From the NCBI RefSeq assembly GCF_901709675.1, contig NC_051090.1, positions 7,147,842 through 7,211,841 on the forward strand: a stretch of 64,000 nucleotides of DNA, written 5' to 3'. This DNA comes from Syngnathus acus (lineage: Eukaryota > Chordata > Actinopteri > Syngnathiformes > Syngnathidae). A model generated the notes under the pieces. The model was not told where the DNA came from. It did no database searches and worked only from the letters and a program-made list of their open reading frames with translations. The translations under genes and the position numbers were made by a program. Below are positions 1-13,591 of this stretch, piece after piece. Each line of letters begins with the position of its first letter. Position 1 is the stretch's first letter.

Positions 1-2600
<2,600 letters not shown>

Positions 2601-3199
2601 TGTGACTGGAAAATCACAGTGGTCACAAAAGGTCAAAGTGAGTACACAATAACGGTAAGACTGGATAGCAACGTGAGACCTATTGTGTTACGTGTGTAAT
2701 CAAACTCTTAAATTTTGGTGAATACAGTATTCAGAGCATGAATGACGCTAACCCACGTTGAGAATGCGAGCGACTTGTTACTTTATTTAGATCGGTTACC
2801 AAGGGGAGACTGAGTAGATGTAAACAAGATCAGCTCATGCAAACTTCATCAATTAAAATCGGATGATTAAACCACAATATTTTGGCGTTTTAAGCATCAA
2901 TTAATTGAATGAACGGATTGAAAAGGTTTAGATAATCTGACACCTTCGTACCTGGACTAGCTAGCCAGTTAGTTGTTAGCTCGCTGCTGCAAACAACGAG
3001 CAGTCATCAAAACATTAATGTAGCGAACTTTGCGTTGATGATCTTATTACCACAGTCCTAAAACAGCCAGGGCCGTCTTCTCAAAATAAACACACAAATT
3101 GCTCCTCTATGACAGTGTTGTTAATCCCTGCGTGCATTAGATCACACTTGCTGCCAATCGTTAACCTTCAGTTATCGTCACTCGTTGTAATTTATTTCT

Positions 3200-3208
3200 G
3201 CCGGAAAT
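3200..3208. promoter_or_regulatory. ETS-type motif, probable mfn1 promoter
   Basis: A GCCGGAAAT site, the ETS/GABP core typical of mitochondrial housekeeping promoters, lies about 600 bp upstream of the mfn1 start codon. A non-coding first exon of mfn1 probably starts close by; possible donors on the minus strand are near 3053 and 2950. A CCAAT box (agccaatcag, about 3490-3499) lies further upstream. Motif match only. Confidence 0.3.
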
Positions 3209-3259
3209 AGAAGAAGAAAAACTCAAAATAAAAGTAATTGATCTTGAGGCGCTTGCTTT

Positions 3260-5680
3260 CACTACAAAAAAAAGTCAAAAATTATTTACAAATATTACAA
3301 AACGTAAAATTAATTTACTACACAGTACTTTATGAAATATGTTCTTACTGCCACGAAATGATTATACTTTGGATTATGTCACACACAGAATTATTGTGAA
3401 ACTTCTAACAAAGATTTTCCGATTTTAGTCGTGCTAAATTAACTTGACACAACAGTCAGCGCCACATAGTAAAACGACACGGTGGCGATAGCCAATCAGA
3501 GCAAAGAATTTCATCCGACCCCCTCTATGTCCCTTAAGGGGGAGGAGCCAGAAGTTATGACAACAGTTTAATAATGGAATGGCTCACCTGAATGATACCA
3601 TGAATTATACGCATCGCATTACTATTTTTTTCTGTTTAAGAATTGCACTTAACTGTATTAGTGGGTAGTTACAAATAAATAAGCTTCTATATTAAAAACT
3701 ACGACCAAAAGTCTGTCTCCAAAACTTGTAGGTTGCTATGCCATACAATTTTTCATCAGCGTTACTGGGTCGCCACAAATACACGCACCTTTCTAACAAG
3801 CTGTGCATTAATAAGATGCATGTATTTTTGTTTATTTATGCACACAATAGTAATACTCAAATGCATATATATACTGTAAAGGATATACTCCTCAACTGCA
3901 AAGGCGCTGAAGCAAAAAATAAAAAATAACCACGTACACGTTTCCCATGTGCTTTTGCAGAATTCCCGTTCAAAGATGGCAGAAAACCCACATTAAGTGC
4001 AAGAAAATATTTAATGCATGTTTTCAACTCCCTCGAAGATTTCAATAGATACAATTTTTCTCCTGCATGTCATTCAAAATCCATTTTGCTTTTATTGGGT
4101 GCTCGAGAGGGCACTAGGAGAGGAAACGCCTCTTTGTACTCGCGTTTGTGTTTTCTATGTCTTTGTGAGTGTGTGTGTCCTATAGTGCAGTCATCTGTCA
4201 GAGACACTGAACACACACGTCCAGCTTCTGTTTTGGCTTTGGGACTTCAATTAACTTTAAACTTGTTATCACAAGAACTTGGAATTAATCCCTTTCTGTT
4301 TTCTCTTTCTGCTTGGTTTTATTTTATGGTCATTTTTGGACTTATTATGGAGAATTAAAATGGTGAGAAAGAAAAAACTGCTTGTGTTTGAGTAAGTATT
4401 CCTCCTGTTATGTTCTTCGACTGTATGCCACTGTGACAGCAGGGTGTCCCAAATTTTCTAGCTCAAAAGACTAATCAGAAAAATGTTCCTCTGCACATGA
4501 ATTAATAATAAGGAATACTACAAATAATTTCTCTTACAACAAACACGATTCACAATACTTATTGGCAAGAAACTCTGTGGCTAATAGATCTCAGTCCGAA
4601 CAGGCTCATTTTGGGCTAATATTTGGGAATCTCCACTGTTGAGATTTATATTAAATATTTTCTTTTTATTGTCATTTGTGATGGGAGATATGCCACTAAT
4701 GCCATTCATCAAAATGGCGTGTCTTTCTCCCGTCATCAAGGTCTCATCATCACATATTCATTAGCAATGAAACTGCTCCCCTGTAAAGGTGTCACCATCA
4801 TCCACCCTGAAGTTAATAATTTTTCTTCTTTTGCATATGGAAGTGTTTTTCTTGAAACATAAAATGGATTCAAAGTATTTTTCTGTCAGCTTCCGCATTG
4901 TGTCAGTGCTATTGTAGGAGCAGCGAGTTGTGTGAATTGTGTGTGTCTGTTTGTTTGTGTGTGTGAGAGCTGAGTGGTATTGTGTGGTGTGTAGGCTATG
5001 CACGAGTGACCTTTACATGGTGTGCAACCCCATCTAGCATTCTCTGCCCACTATTTCTTAGAAGCCTATTATACTTGGGCCACCACTAGATATATTCCTT
5101 AATTACATTTCGGTGAAGATCTTGATAATGCTTTGAAAACGTGTTTGTTTTTACCAATCATGACCACAAGAATTCTATACATACAGTACATTTCAACAGG
5201 GGTGTGTAGACTTTTTATATTCACTGTATGTCATGAAATACTCACTGTAAAATTGCTGAAACAACTATCAACATAATATTTTCTTACCGGGACTTGAATA
5301 TATTTTTGGAGCATCAGATGACAGTCGACTCACGTTGTGTTCATTTTTTTCCCTCATCAGAACTTGTGGAAGCATGTTGTGGGATGGATAGACAACAACA
5401 AAGCTCTAGTGTAAGTTCACGCGAAATCACGTCTTTGAACGTGATTTGAAACATCTTCAGCAACTAGCAACTTAGTGTTGTCTTTATAGCTATGTCCTCA
5501 AAATTAAAACATGGAAACTACTCCATGTTTAGTGATTCCACTGTATTATATATATATTTTTAAACAGAAATGACATTTTCGTCAATATTCATATTTACTG
5601 AGATGTATTTGTATTTGAACAGCCCTATCAATGGCATCAAAAGTTTTTAAAGCACTGTGTTCCAAGTACAAATACACAAC
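3260..5680. other. Intergenic between mfn1 and plaat1
   Basis: No coding exon with recognisable protein and splice sites was found on either strand. The stretch is AT-rich. It holds a CCAAT-containing segment near 3490, a GT-rich run at about 4935-4990 and a Tc1-like terminal fragment at 5189-5228. The short open frames here (for example 4014-4358) have no recognisable protein features. Confidence 0.6.
5189..5228. mobile_element. Tc1/mariner-like terminal fragment
   Basis: The reverse complement begins TACAGTG and runs through AAAAAGTCTACACACCCCTG, which I recognise as a terminal sequence common in fish genomes and attributed to Tc1-like elements. Only one end is present and no transposase frame is nearby, so it is a remnant. 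The family assignment is from memory. Confidence 0.4.
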
Positions 5681-5700
5681 TGTCTTCATTTTGTGTGTAG

Positions 5701-6825
5701 ATGGCCTCTAATGACCCTGCTGATCCCTCTGGCGACCCCCAACCAGGGGACCTCATTGAGATCTTCAGACCAGCCTATCAGCATTGGGCACTCTACCTGG
5801 GAGATGGTTATATCATCAACTTGACTCCTGTTGGTCAGTGCTAATCTGTGACCACACACACTAAGCAGACACAAAATTAGAACCACTGGCACAATTTAAT
5901 TAGGTCGAGAAAAAGAACTGCATGAGGAATTCATATCAAAAGTGTGATCTGAACCCTCTGCAGACTGTCATTTTTTCTCTCTCATCATCACTGCATTGGC
6001 GCTTCTCTCCAGATGAAAGCCAGGCGGCCGCCATGTCCAGCGTGAAGTCCGTCTTCAGCCGCAAGGCAGTGGTCCGCATGCAGCTGCTGAAGGAGGTGGT
6101 AGGAAGTGACTCGTATCGTGTCAACAATAAGTACGACCACAACCACACGCCCCTGCCAGTCTGTGAGATCATCCAGCGAGCACAAGTCCTGATTGGTCAG
6201 GAGGTGTCCTACGACCTATTGGGGAGCAACTGCGAGCACTTTGTCACCTTGCTGCGCTATGGAGAGGGAGTCTCTGAACAGGTGACTTACTATACTCAAG
6301 CCACCCATCTCCTGTCATGCTTGTCCTCAGCATTTTTAGATATAAGGATGTGGCCGTTGCACTTGAAAATGGTCTCATATTATTAATGTTGGATGTAAGT
6401 AATTATGAGGAATGTCCTGAGAATTTTGTCCAGCATGCAGCTGACATGCTGCATCTCCTACTATATATAAAAAATCAGATCATTTGATATGCTGTATGTC
6501 GACACCAGTGGTAGCATCTCTGTTGACACGTGAGAAATGAGGGTCAGGTCATCTCCACACCAGGATGCCGACGTTGCGCAATACCATTTAACACACTGGA
6601 GGTGACACGCTGCTTGACACCACTGTTTCTAATGCAGACAGTTTGTAAATAGAAAAGCTGGCTTTTGTGGCAACAGGTTTCTCTTAGCCTCCCTCTGCTC
6701 TGCCTTCTTTTTTGTGTTGGCAGGCTACAAGAGCTATTGGGGCCATCAGTTTGGTCACGGCAGCAGCAAGTGCCTTCTCTGTCCTGGGACTGATTAACAC
6801 TCGATCCAGAAACAGGCCCTTCTGA
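5701..6825 (+). CDS. plaat1: Phospholipase A and acyltransferase 1 (HRASLS/PLAAT1-like)
   Basis: Small thiol hydrolase of the NlpC/P60 (LRAT-like) superfamily, acting on phospholipids as phospholipase A1/A2 and N-acyltransferase. Three exons, 5701-5833, 6013-6281 and 6724-6825, join in phase to 167 residues; human PLAAT1 has 168. The nucleophile block [12 protein letters not shown] places the catalytic Cys at 118. The catalytic His is His28 in [12 protein letters not shown]. Residue 40 is Asn where several PLAAT paralogues have a second His, a feature shared with human PLAAT1. A hydrophobic C-terminal stretch (about residues 136-158) is the expected membrane anchor. The ATG follows directly after an acceptor-like gtgtgtag, so a non-coding first exon may exist upstream. 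A polyadenylation signal AATAAA lies at 6910-6915. Confidence 0.93.
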
Positions 6826-6909
6826 CAGCTCCAGTGCAGCTGCTGCGGTTTAAGACATTTCCTACGGAAAGTCAGCAGCCATTATAGGTTGCTGGTGAAA
6901 AGAATCACG

Positions 6910-6915
6910 AATAAA
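6910..6915 (+). terminator. Polyadenylation signal of plaat1
   Basis: AATAAA 85 bp after the plaat1 stop codon, in the correct orientation. Confidence 0.6.
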
Positions 6916-7122
6916 AAGAAACATATCACAGGGCTGCGTGTGAGTTATTTTAATTTTTCTCTTCAATGCATTTTAAATGAATTATTTTTCAACCTTGTAG
7001 TACTAATATTTATTCATTTTTTGTTTTTATAGTTAAATTTACTTATACCAGTGTCTTCTTGACCCACGTATCAGTCAGTACGTACAAAATAAGAGGACAG
7101 TATATGCAGCAAGCAGGTAAAG

Positions 7123-7137
7123 CCAGCAAGTGGCGCT
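7123..7137 (+). promoter_or_regulatory. CTCF-like motif upstream of ftsj3
   Basis: CCAGCAAGTGGCGCT matches the core CTCF pattern well. It sits between the plaat1 3' end and the ftsj3 start, next to CRE-like tacgtca (7141-7147) and gtgacgtac (about 7187) motifs that probably belong to the ftsj3 promoter. Motif match only. Confidence 0.3.
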
Positions 7138-7305
7138 GTAATACGTCAGCGCGGCTCTTCAGCAGCAGACGAAGAAGACGGAACGCGTGACGTACAATGT
7201 GTGCGCACCGAATCTCACACGTGTTGTTTTCATTCTATGCTCGTGACTTTTTTTCCTCCTTGGAAGTGATATCTGTGCTAAATTAAACCCGCTAAAACCA
7301 CAACT

Positions 7306-10300
7306 ATGGGGAAGAAACTCAAAGTTGGAAAGACCAGAAAAGATAAATTCTACCACTTAGCCAAAGAAACAGGTAGCGAAACGAGCTTGTAAAATAATCC
7401 ATTTTTATTTTAGCAATAGCACTTCTGCCATGCTAGCTAGCGACAAAGACAGCCAAATGTAACATGGTACCTAATTCTTATTTGTCTTGTCCTTTTCAGG
7501 TTATCGATCTCGTTCGTCATTCAAACTCATCCAACTTAACCGTAAATACCAGTTTCTACAGAAAGCTAGAGCTGTGGTGGACCTATGCGCTGCTCCTGGA
7601 GGATGGTTAGTCACCTCACCTGATGTGATTTCAAGTTATCTTTGTGGATTGTAGATTTAAGAATATAACAGTTGCAAGATCAAATTTAAATAATGAATAA
7701 TAAATCCTTAAGTCGACAATGTGTATGAGAAAAATTTCAAAACAAAACGAGAAATGTCATGATAATATAGACTGGTTTTGCTGATGTGACATGTCTTTAC
7801 AGGTTGCAAGTGGCGTCCAAATTTATGCCTGTTTCTAGCCTTGTTATTGGTGAGTGCACTTCTACCCTGACCCAGTAAATTTGAAAAAAAATTTCAAGTG
7901 TACATATACTCCTTGCAGGTGTTGACCTGGTGCCCATCAAGCCCATCCCCAATGTAGTGACCCTTCAAGAAGACATCACCACTGAGAAATGTAGACAGGT
8001 AAGTCTTGCCTGGTAGGTGAAATGTTGAACGCTGGACGATGTCATCATCATCAACTTGTTCTACCTTCATTTGGATAATTTTATTACCTCCATGCAGGCC
8101 ATCAAAAAGGAACTACATACCTGGAAGGTTGACGTTGTGCTAAACGATGGCGCTCCAAATGTAGGAGCCAACTGGCAGCACGATGCATTCTCCCAGGGTA
8201 TGTGACACTTGTCTAAATCAGCAATGTTAGGCAAATTACTTCATAAGAGTAATTAGTTATTGTGTCAGCCAACCCCTCTCATGCCATTTGTGTTCTTTTA
8301 CTACTAGCCCACTTGACTCTCATGGCCTTGAAACTGGCCTCTGAGTTCTTGACAAAAGGGGGCACTTTTGTCACAAAGGTATTCCGCTCTAAAGACTACC
8401 AGCCTCTACTCTGGATCTTCCAGCAGTTCTTCAAGAAGGTTCAAGCCACCAAGCCCCAAGCATCTAGGAATGAGTCAGCTGAGATATTTGTTATTTGCCA
8501 GGGTCAGTAGCAGATTTGCATTGCAATAATATCTGCATTTGTAATGGTAAACTAATCATTCTATGCATTTATACACAGGTTTTCTAGCTCCAGACAAAAT
8601 TGACCCCAAGTTCTTTGACCCCAAATATGCATTCAAAGAGGTGGAGGTGCAGGCCAAAACTGTGAGAGAACTTGTTGTGGAAAAGAAGCCAAAGGTACGG
8701 TGTGTGTGTGGGGCGAATCGGGACCAAAAAAACTGGACCCAGAGTGGAAAATAATGTGTCCTAGCATTTCTGTGTTTACAAGACCTAAACTAAAAAAACA
8801 AATTGTGAGCATAAATGTGTATCTGATCGCTGTATGGGGGCGGTTCTATCAAAATTATGTTGTGTATTTAAAACAACCACATAGCTATAAGAACATTTCA
8901 TACACAATGCAAAACTCCATGGCTCTAATGTCTTCTGCTGACCCAGATGGTCTTCTTGTGCCTCAGGCAGAGGGATACAGTGATGGCGACCTGACACTTT
9001 TCCACAGTTACACTGTGATGGCTTTTGTCAAAGCCGAAAACCCTGTGGACTTTTTGGCCAAAGCCAGTGAGGTAAGGAGTCAAGCTACACAGTTTTAGCT
9101 GTGCACTTTGAGCTTCTGCAAAACAATGTAAAGCATTATTTTTAAAATGATCATATTTCACTCTGTTCTTTATTGTAGATTACTTTTGACAACCCAATCT
9201 TGGAGGCTCACAGCTCCACCACAGATGAGATAAAGGAGTGTTGTCGTGACATAAAAGTTTTGGGTCGCAAAGAACTTCGGTAAAAACGTTCCCGTCCCCG
9301 AGTGCCATTCTTTACAAGCTCCAAGGTACTGACATTTTCCATTGTTCAAACCCAGCACGTTGCTGAATTGGAGGACCAAGCTGAGGAGATACCTGGCCAA
9401 GCAATTGAAGGATGAGGCCAAGAAGCTTGACCAGGACATCAAGTATAAACTGCCACGATGGTGCACTGTTTCTGCCCAAGCGTGTTGAATGCCAATCCTC
9501 TATCTTCCCTCTTTAGGCTAAGCTCTGACGAAGAGGGAGACGATTCGGATGGCGAGCCAAAGCGGAAGAAAGAGAAAGAGGAGGAGGGTGATGAAGAAGA
9601 GGAAATTGAGAATAAACTGGCTGAGCTGAAAGCAGAGGAGGTGGCTGATCTCAAGAGGTACGACTCTTGGTTAAATGCTCTCATCCTAATATAGAAATAA
9701 AGTCTTACACATTGACATTTATCTGTTTTCTTGTTGAATCAAATTAATTTCAGAAGTGCGTATCAAACCCCGGTAGCTTTTCCCCTTCCTTACTACCTGC
9801 TGGACCCCTGCTGAATAAGCCTTGATGCAAAAAGCAAATCTCCCTGACTAGCTTAAAATACAATTCTACCACAAACTGCCTCAACTAGTGAATTTCCACA
9901 GATAAGCGGAGGAATACTTTGACAGCAGATTTCTCTCCACTGATGGAAGTATTGAATTCTATTCGATTATAATATTTGAGTATTTGTGCTGTCAGGAAGA
10001 AGAGGAAGTTGCTGAAAGAGCGCAGAAAGCAGAGGGAGAGGGTGGAGCTCAAGATGGATCTGCCAGGTGTCTCCATTGCTGACAATGAGGACGTCAGCAT
10101 GTTCTCCCTCGCCACCATCAGGAAGAAACAAGTGAGGGCGCTAACATGCGCACACATACAGACATGGATGGACACACACATTTTCTTCTGTGCTTTCTGT
10201 TATCCTGACTAGTATTTACGTATGCGGCTAAATTAAGTCTGAACCATCTGCTTGGTGGTTGGCTGATCACTGGTTGAGAAAGTTCTTCTTTCCTCCCACC

Positions 10301-12914
10301 TATCAGGCGCTGGCTGATATTTCCAAGGGGGACATGCAAGCAGCAGACTCGCTAGCAGAGGGGGAGGACGACTTCTTCCTCTCCGATGAAGATGAGGACC
10401 AAGCAGATAACATGTCCCTGGCCTCTGACTTGGACGACGATGACATGGAGGAAGTGGAACTTAGACAGAAGGAGCTGGAGAAAAACAAAAAGAAGTGAGT
10501 GAGCGATATGAGCAGAGTGGAGCTTGTCTGCAATGAATTGTCCAATTTCATTCTGCCTGTTTTGAATCATGATGTTTATAGAAATGATGAAAATCCGATG
10601 GAGGCTAATGTACAGTTTGCCTGTCTTCAGAGTGACATTCGCTGAGGAAGAGGAGGTGGATGACGACAAAGAAGAGGGTGGCTTAATGGTGGAACTTGAA
10701 GAAAAAGATGAGAAGAGAGAGCGTGAAACCAATTTGTGGTTCAGCAAGGTGTCTCCATGCGTTTACCTCACAAGGCAATCCATCAAATGACTCTTTCTTT
10801 TCCACCTGTAGATGACCCATGTGATTTGTGTGGTTTTGTAGGATATTTTTTCTGAGATTGAGATGGAAGGAGATGCTGAGAGTGAGATCAGACAGGCACA
10901 GTGGCTCCAAAACCAGGAACCAGGTAACATTGAGAAAGAATGATAAATATGCTGTTTGTATTTGGCTCGTGCTTGTATTTTGGATAAAGAACTCTAAATT
11001 GTAACTAGCATTTCTTTTTAATCTTTTTAGAATAAGTGAATAAGGAAAACCATTAACCAGCAGTATTTTCTTTTTTCAAGTGCAATACACATTTGAAAAA
11101 TGACACAAAATTCCTTAAAATATTATACTTATTTATTTAATGCCTGGAAAGGGGACTTTAAATCGATGATGATGATTTAATGAACATTAATTTAATCAAA
11201 CGGATGTTAAAAAAATGTTGATTGTGTCCTCCTAAAATCTGACAGCAATTTGAAATTATTTATGCACCTGATTATAATTGACGTTATGTTCATGAACTTG
11301 TAACATTGAAAAAAGGCATATTGTAACATTTTGGAAATCGTGAAATGTTTTGAAAATGAAAGTGTTAAATTTGACCTTGGAAAAATAGCTTTGATCTAAT
11401 TTTGACAATAATCTGTTATTGCATTATTATTTTTTTCTTTCTTTTAAAGGAAAAGGCATAAAGAGGAAAGCAGCAGAAGAAGTAGAGGAAAAGGAGGAGG
11501 AGGCTGCTCCAATAGTCGAGGAAGAGGTGAAACCTTCAAAGGAAGCTGTGGAAGACAGTGACAGTGACTCAGATGACAGTGATGATGAAGAGTAATTAAA
11601 TTGATTTCAATTTTATCATACTAAAGTGGTGCTAGTTTTGCAGAGGGATGGCACATTTTACATAAATAAGCAATAACATTACATTTATAATCAGTTAATA
11701 AGTAATAACAAGTTGACTGCTTCTTCTAGACACATTAAAAAGTTGAAGCAGGCAAAGGGTGCCACTGGGAAAGGTCTGGGTGACGACGATGATGACAACT
11801 TCCAGGTCGTTCGAGTGGAAAGCACCAGTGAGTAAAATTTGCCTTTAGGAAACGTGTGAAAAATCAGATTCTGATTAATCACGATTCACTTTACATGTGT
11901 TATTGTGCTCTGCCCACTAAGGTAAGAAAGCACGCATTTTGGATGCTGAAGGCCTTGCCCTTGGTTGCCAGATTGCCACATCCCGGAAGAAAACCAAAGA
12001 CCTGGTGGACAACTCCTTCCACAGGTGCGTGGGTACGCCAAATACAAATGGCCAGTAAGAGTGCCAGCTCTTCATGAGATATCTATACAGTCTGTGCAGT
12101 ATGACAAAACAAGGCTAAAATTGTAAATATGTAACAATATTTGTGTGAGGTTCTTGTATTGTTACATAAAATTGAAGATGAAAGGAGAGGAAAACAGCAC
12201 AAGTTGATGCTTTTGCAGATTTGCATCCTCTGATCAGCCTTGGGAGGTACCTGAGTGGTTCCTGAAAGACGAGGTCAAACACCGGAAGAAGCCAGTGCCG
12301 GTCACCACGGAGATGGTGGAGGAGTATAAACAGAAGTGGAAGGAGATCAACGCCCGGCCAATAAAGAAAGTTGCTGAGGCCAAGGCCAGGAAGAAGAGGA
12401 GGGTAAGATCAAGTGAATTGGGTCTTTGGCATCACTACACATTTTTGTTGTAGTTTGTAAAAAACAACATTTGTTGTTTTCTCATCAGATGCTGAAGAAG
12501 ATGGAGCAGGCTAAGAAGAAAGCAGAGGCTGTTGTGAACACAGTGGACATTTCTGAGAGGGAGAAGATGGCTCAGCTTAAGAGGTTTGGTTTTTCATGGG
12601 ATAAATGCAACAATGCCCATTTGGCTAATTGTCTTCTTGTTGCTATTATTTCTATCAGTATCTACAAGAAAGCCGGCGTGGGAAAAGAGAAGCGAGAAGT
12701 GACATATGTCGTGGCCAAAAAGGGAGCTGGGAGGAAAGTGAAGCGGCCTGCTGGCCTCAAAGGCGTCTTCAGAGTGGTGGACAGTCGCATGAAGAAAGAT
12801 ATGCGTGGGATGCAAAGGAAAGAACAGAAAACAAAGGGCGGCAAAGGAAAAGGAAAACAGGCAAAAGGTAGCAAAAAAGGGGGGAAGACTAATAAAGGGC
12901 GAAAAGGAACATAA
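7306..12914 (+). CDS. ftsj3: pre-rRNA 2'-O-ribose methyltransferase FTSJ3 (Spb1 family)
   Basis: Nucleolar SAM-dependent methyltransferase needed for pre-rRNA processing and 2'-O-methylation of rRNA. Twenty-one exons: 7306-7372, 7500-7605, 7803-7849, 7919-7998, 8098-8197, 8308-8502, 8579-8694, 8967-9071, 9179-9279, 9356-9442, 9517-9657, 9996-10131, 10307-10494, 10631-10748, 10842-10923, 11450-11591, 11730-11827, 11922-12024, 12219-12402, 12489-12583 and 12659-12914. They join in frame to 848 residues; human FTSJ3 has 847. The N-terminal RrmJ/FtsJ domain shows the SAM motif [11 protein letters not shown] (residues 48-58), then [11 protein letters not shown] and [14 protein letters not shown]. 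The middle (DUF3381) and C-terminal Spb1 regions follow, with long acidic and basic stretches and a very basic KGKGKQ-type tail, as in the family. AATAAA lies at 13123-13128. No anomaly seen. Confidence 0.96.
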
Positions 12915-13122
12915 ATGAGAAATAGGTCCATGAACATTTTGTTTTCTGTCTGATTGAAAGAGCTGTAATCAAATATTGCTTTGGAGGCCTGGTGGGAGTA
13001 GTAAAATGTGTTTGCTTTTCTAAGAACAGTGGTTTGTCTGAACTCTCAATTGCAGAAAGTTGAGGTCTGTCATTAAGAAATGTAGCCATTCATTTTTGTA
13101 AATAAGATACAGACATATTTGC

Positions 13123-13128
13123 AATAAA
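13123..13128 (+). terminator. Polyadenylation signal of ftsj3
   Basis: AATAAA about 210 bp after the ftsj3 stop codon, in the correct orientation. Confidence 0.6.
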
Positions 13129-13416
13129 TTGGTTTTGACGTGATTGTGGAATTTGTATAACATTTTATCAGCGTTTGACACCACATATTAGGTGAAACTG
13201 ACAATTTTTAGTTTACAAACATTTAGATATATAAATTGAAGTTCTTAAAAATATCAAATAACTAGTGTTAACATCACGCGATCATGACAGCTGAACCAAC
13301 ATAACAGCTGTGAGTTACTACTACTCCAGGGCGTTACTGTCAAAAGATGGCGGTCGCCTGACGTATGATTCGGCTACTAATGCGCTCACTTCCCTGAATG
13401 CTTTGCGTGTACACGA

Positions 13417-13473
13417 TGACTCAATAAATACGCGACGGTTGACACCGCCTAATTGACGCAATAAATACGCGAC
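13417..13473 (+). promoter_or_regulatory. Tandem 20-bp direct repeat in the clcc1 promoter
   Basis: Two 20-bp copies at 13417-13436 and 13454-13473 differ at one base and start 37 bp apart, about 120-175 bp upstream of the clcc1 start codon. Each begins TGAC(T/G)CAAT and ends AATACGCGAC. TGACGCAAT in the second copy resembles a C/EBP-ATF composite element, and TGACTCA in the first is an AP-1 core. The surrounding 13320-13560 is CpG-rich and is the likely promoter. Motif identity is seen; factor binding is inference. Confidence 0.5.
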
Positions 13474-13591
13474 ACGCGTCCACTCCAGAATTCCCCTGCA
13501 CCGGAGACTAAATGCTTTATCTCAGCAATAATCGTGACTAGCAGCATTTAACTAGATTGAGAGGTGGCCGTGAAGTGATAGAGTCGTCACG

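Noticed and set aside
4014-4358. 114-codon plus-strand frame between mfn1 and plaat1
   Set aside because: No recognisable motif, no splice context, AT-rich intergenic composition.
8700-9098. Continuous frame reading through ftsj3 intron 7 into exon 8
   Set aside because: The intronic part has no resemblance to FTSJ3, while splicing at 8694/8967 keeps frame and matches the family.
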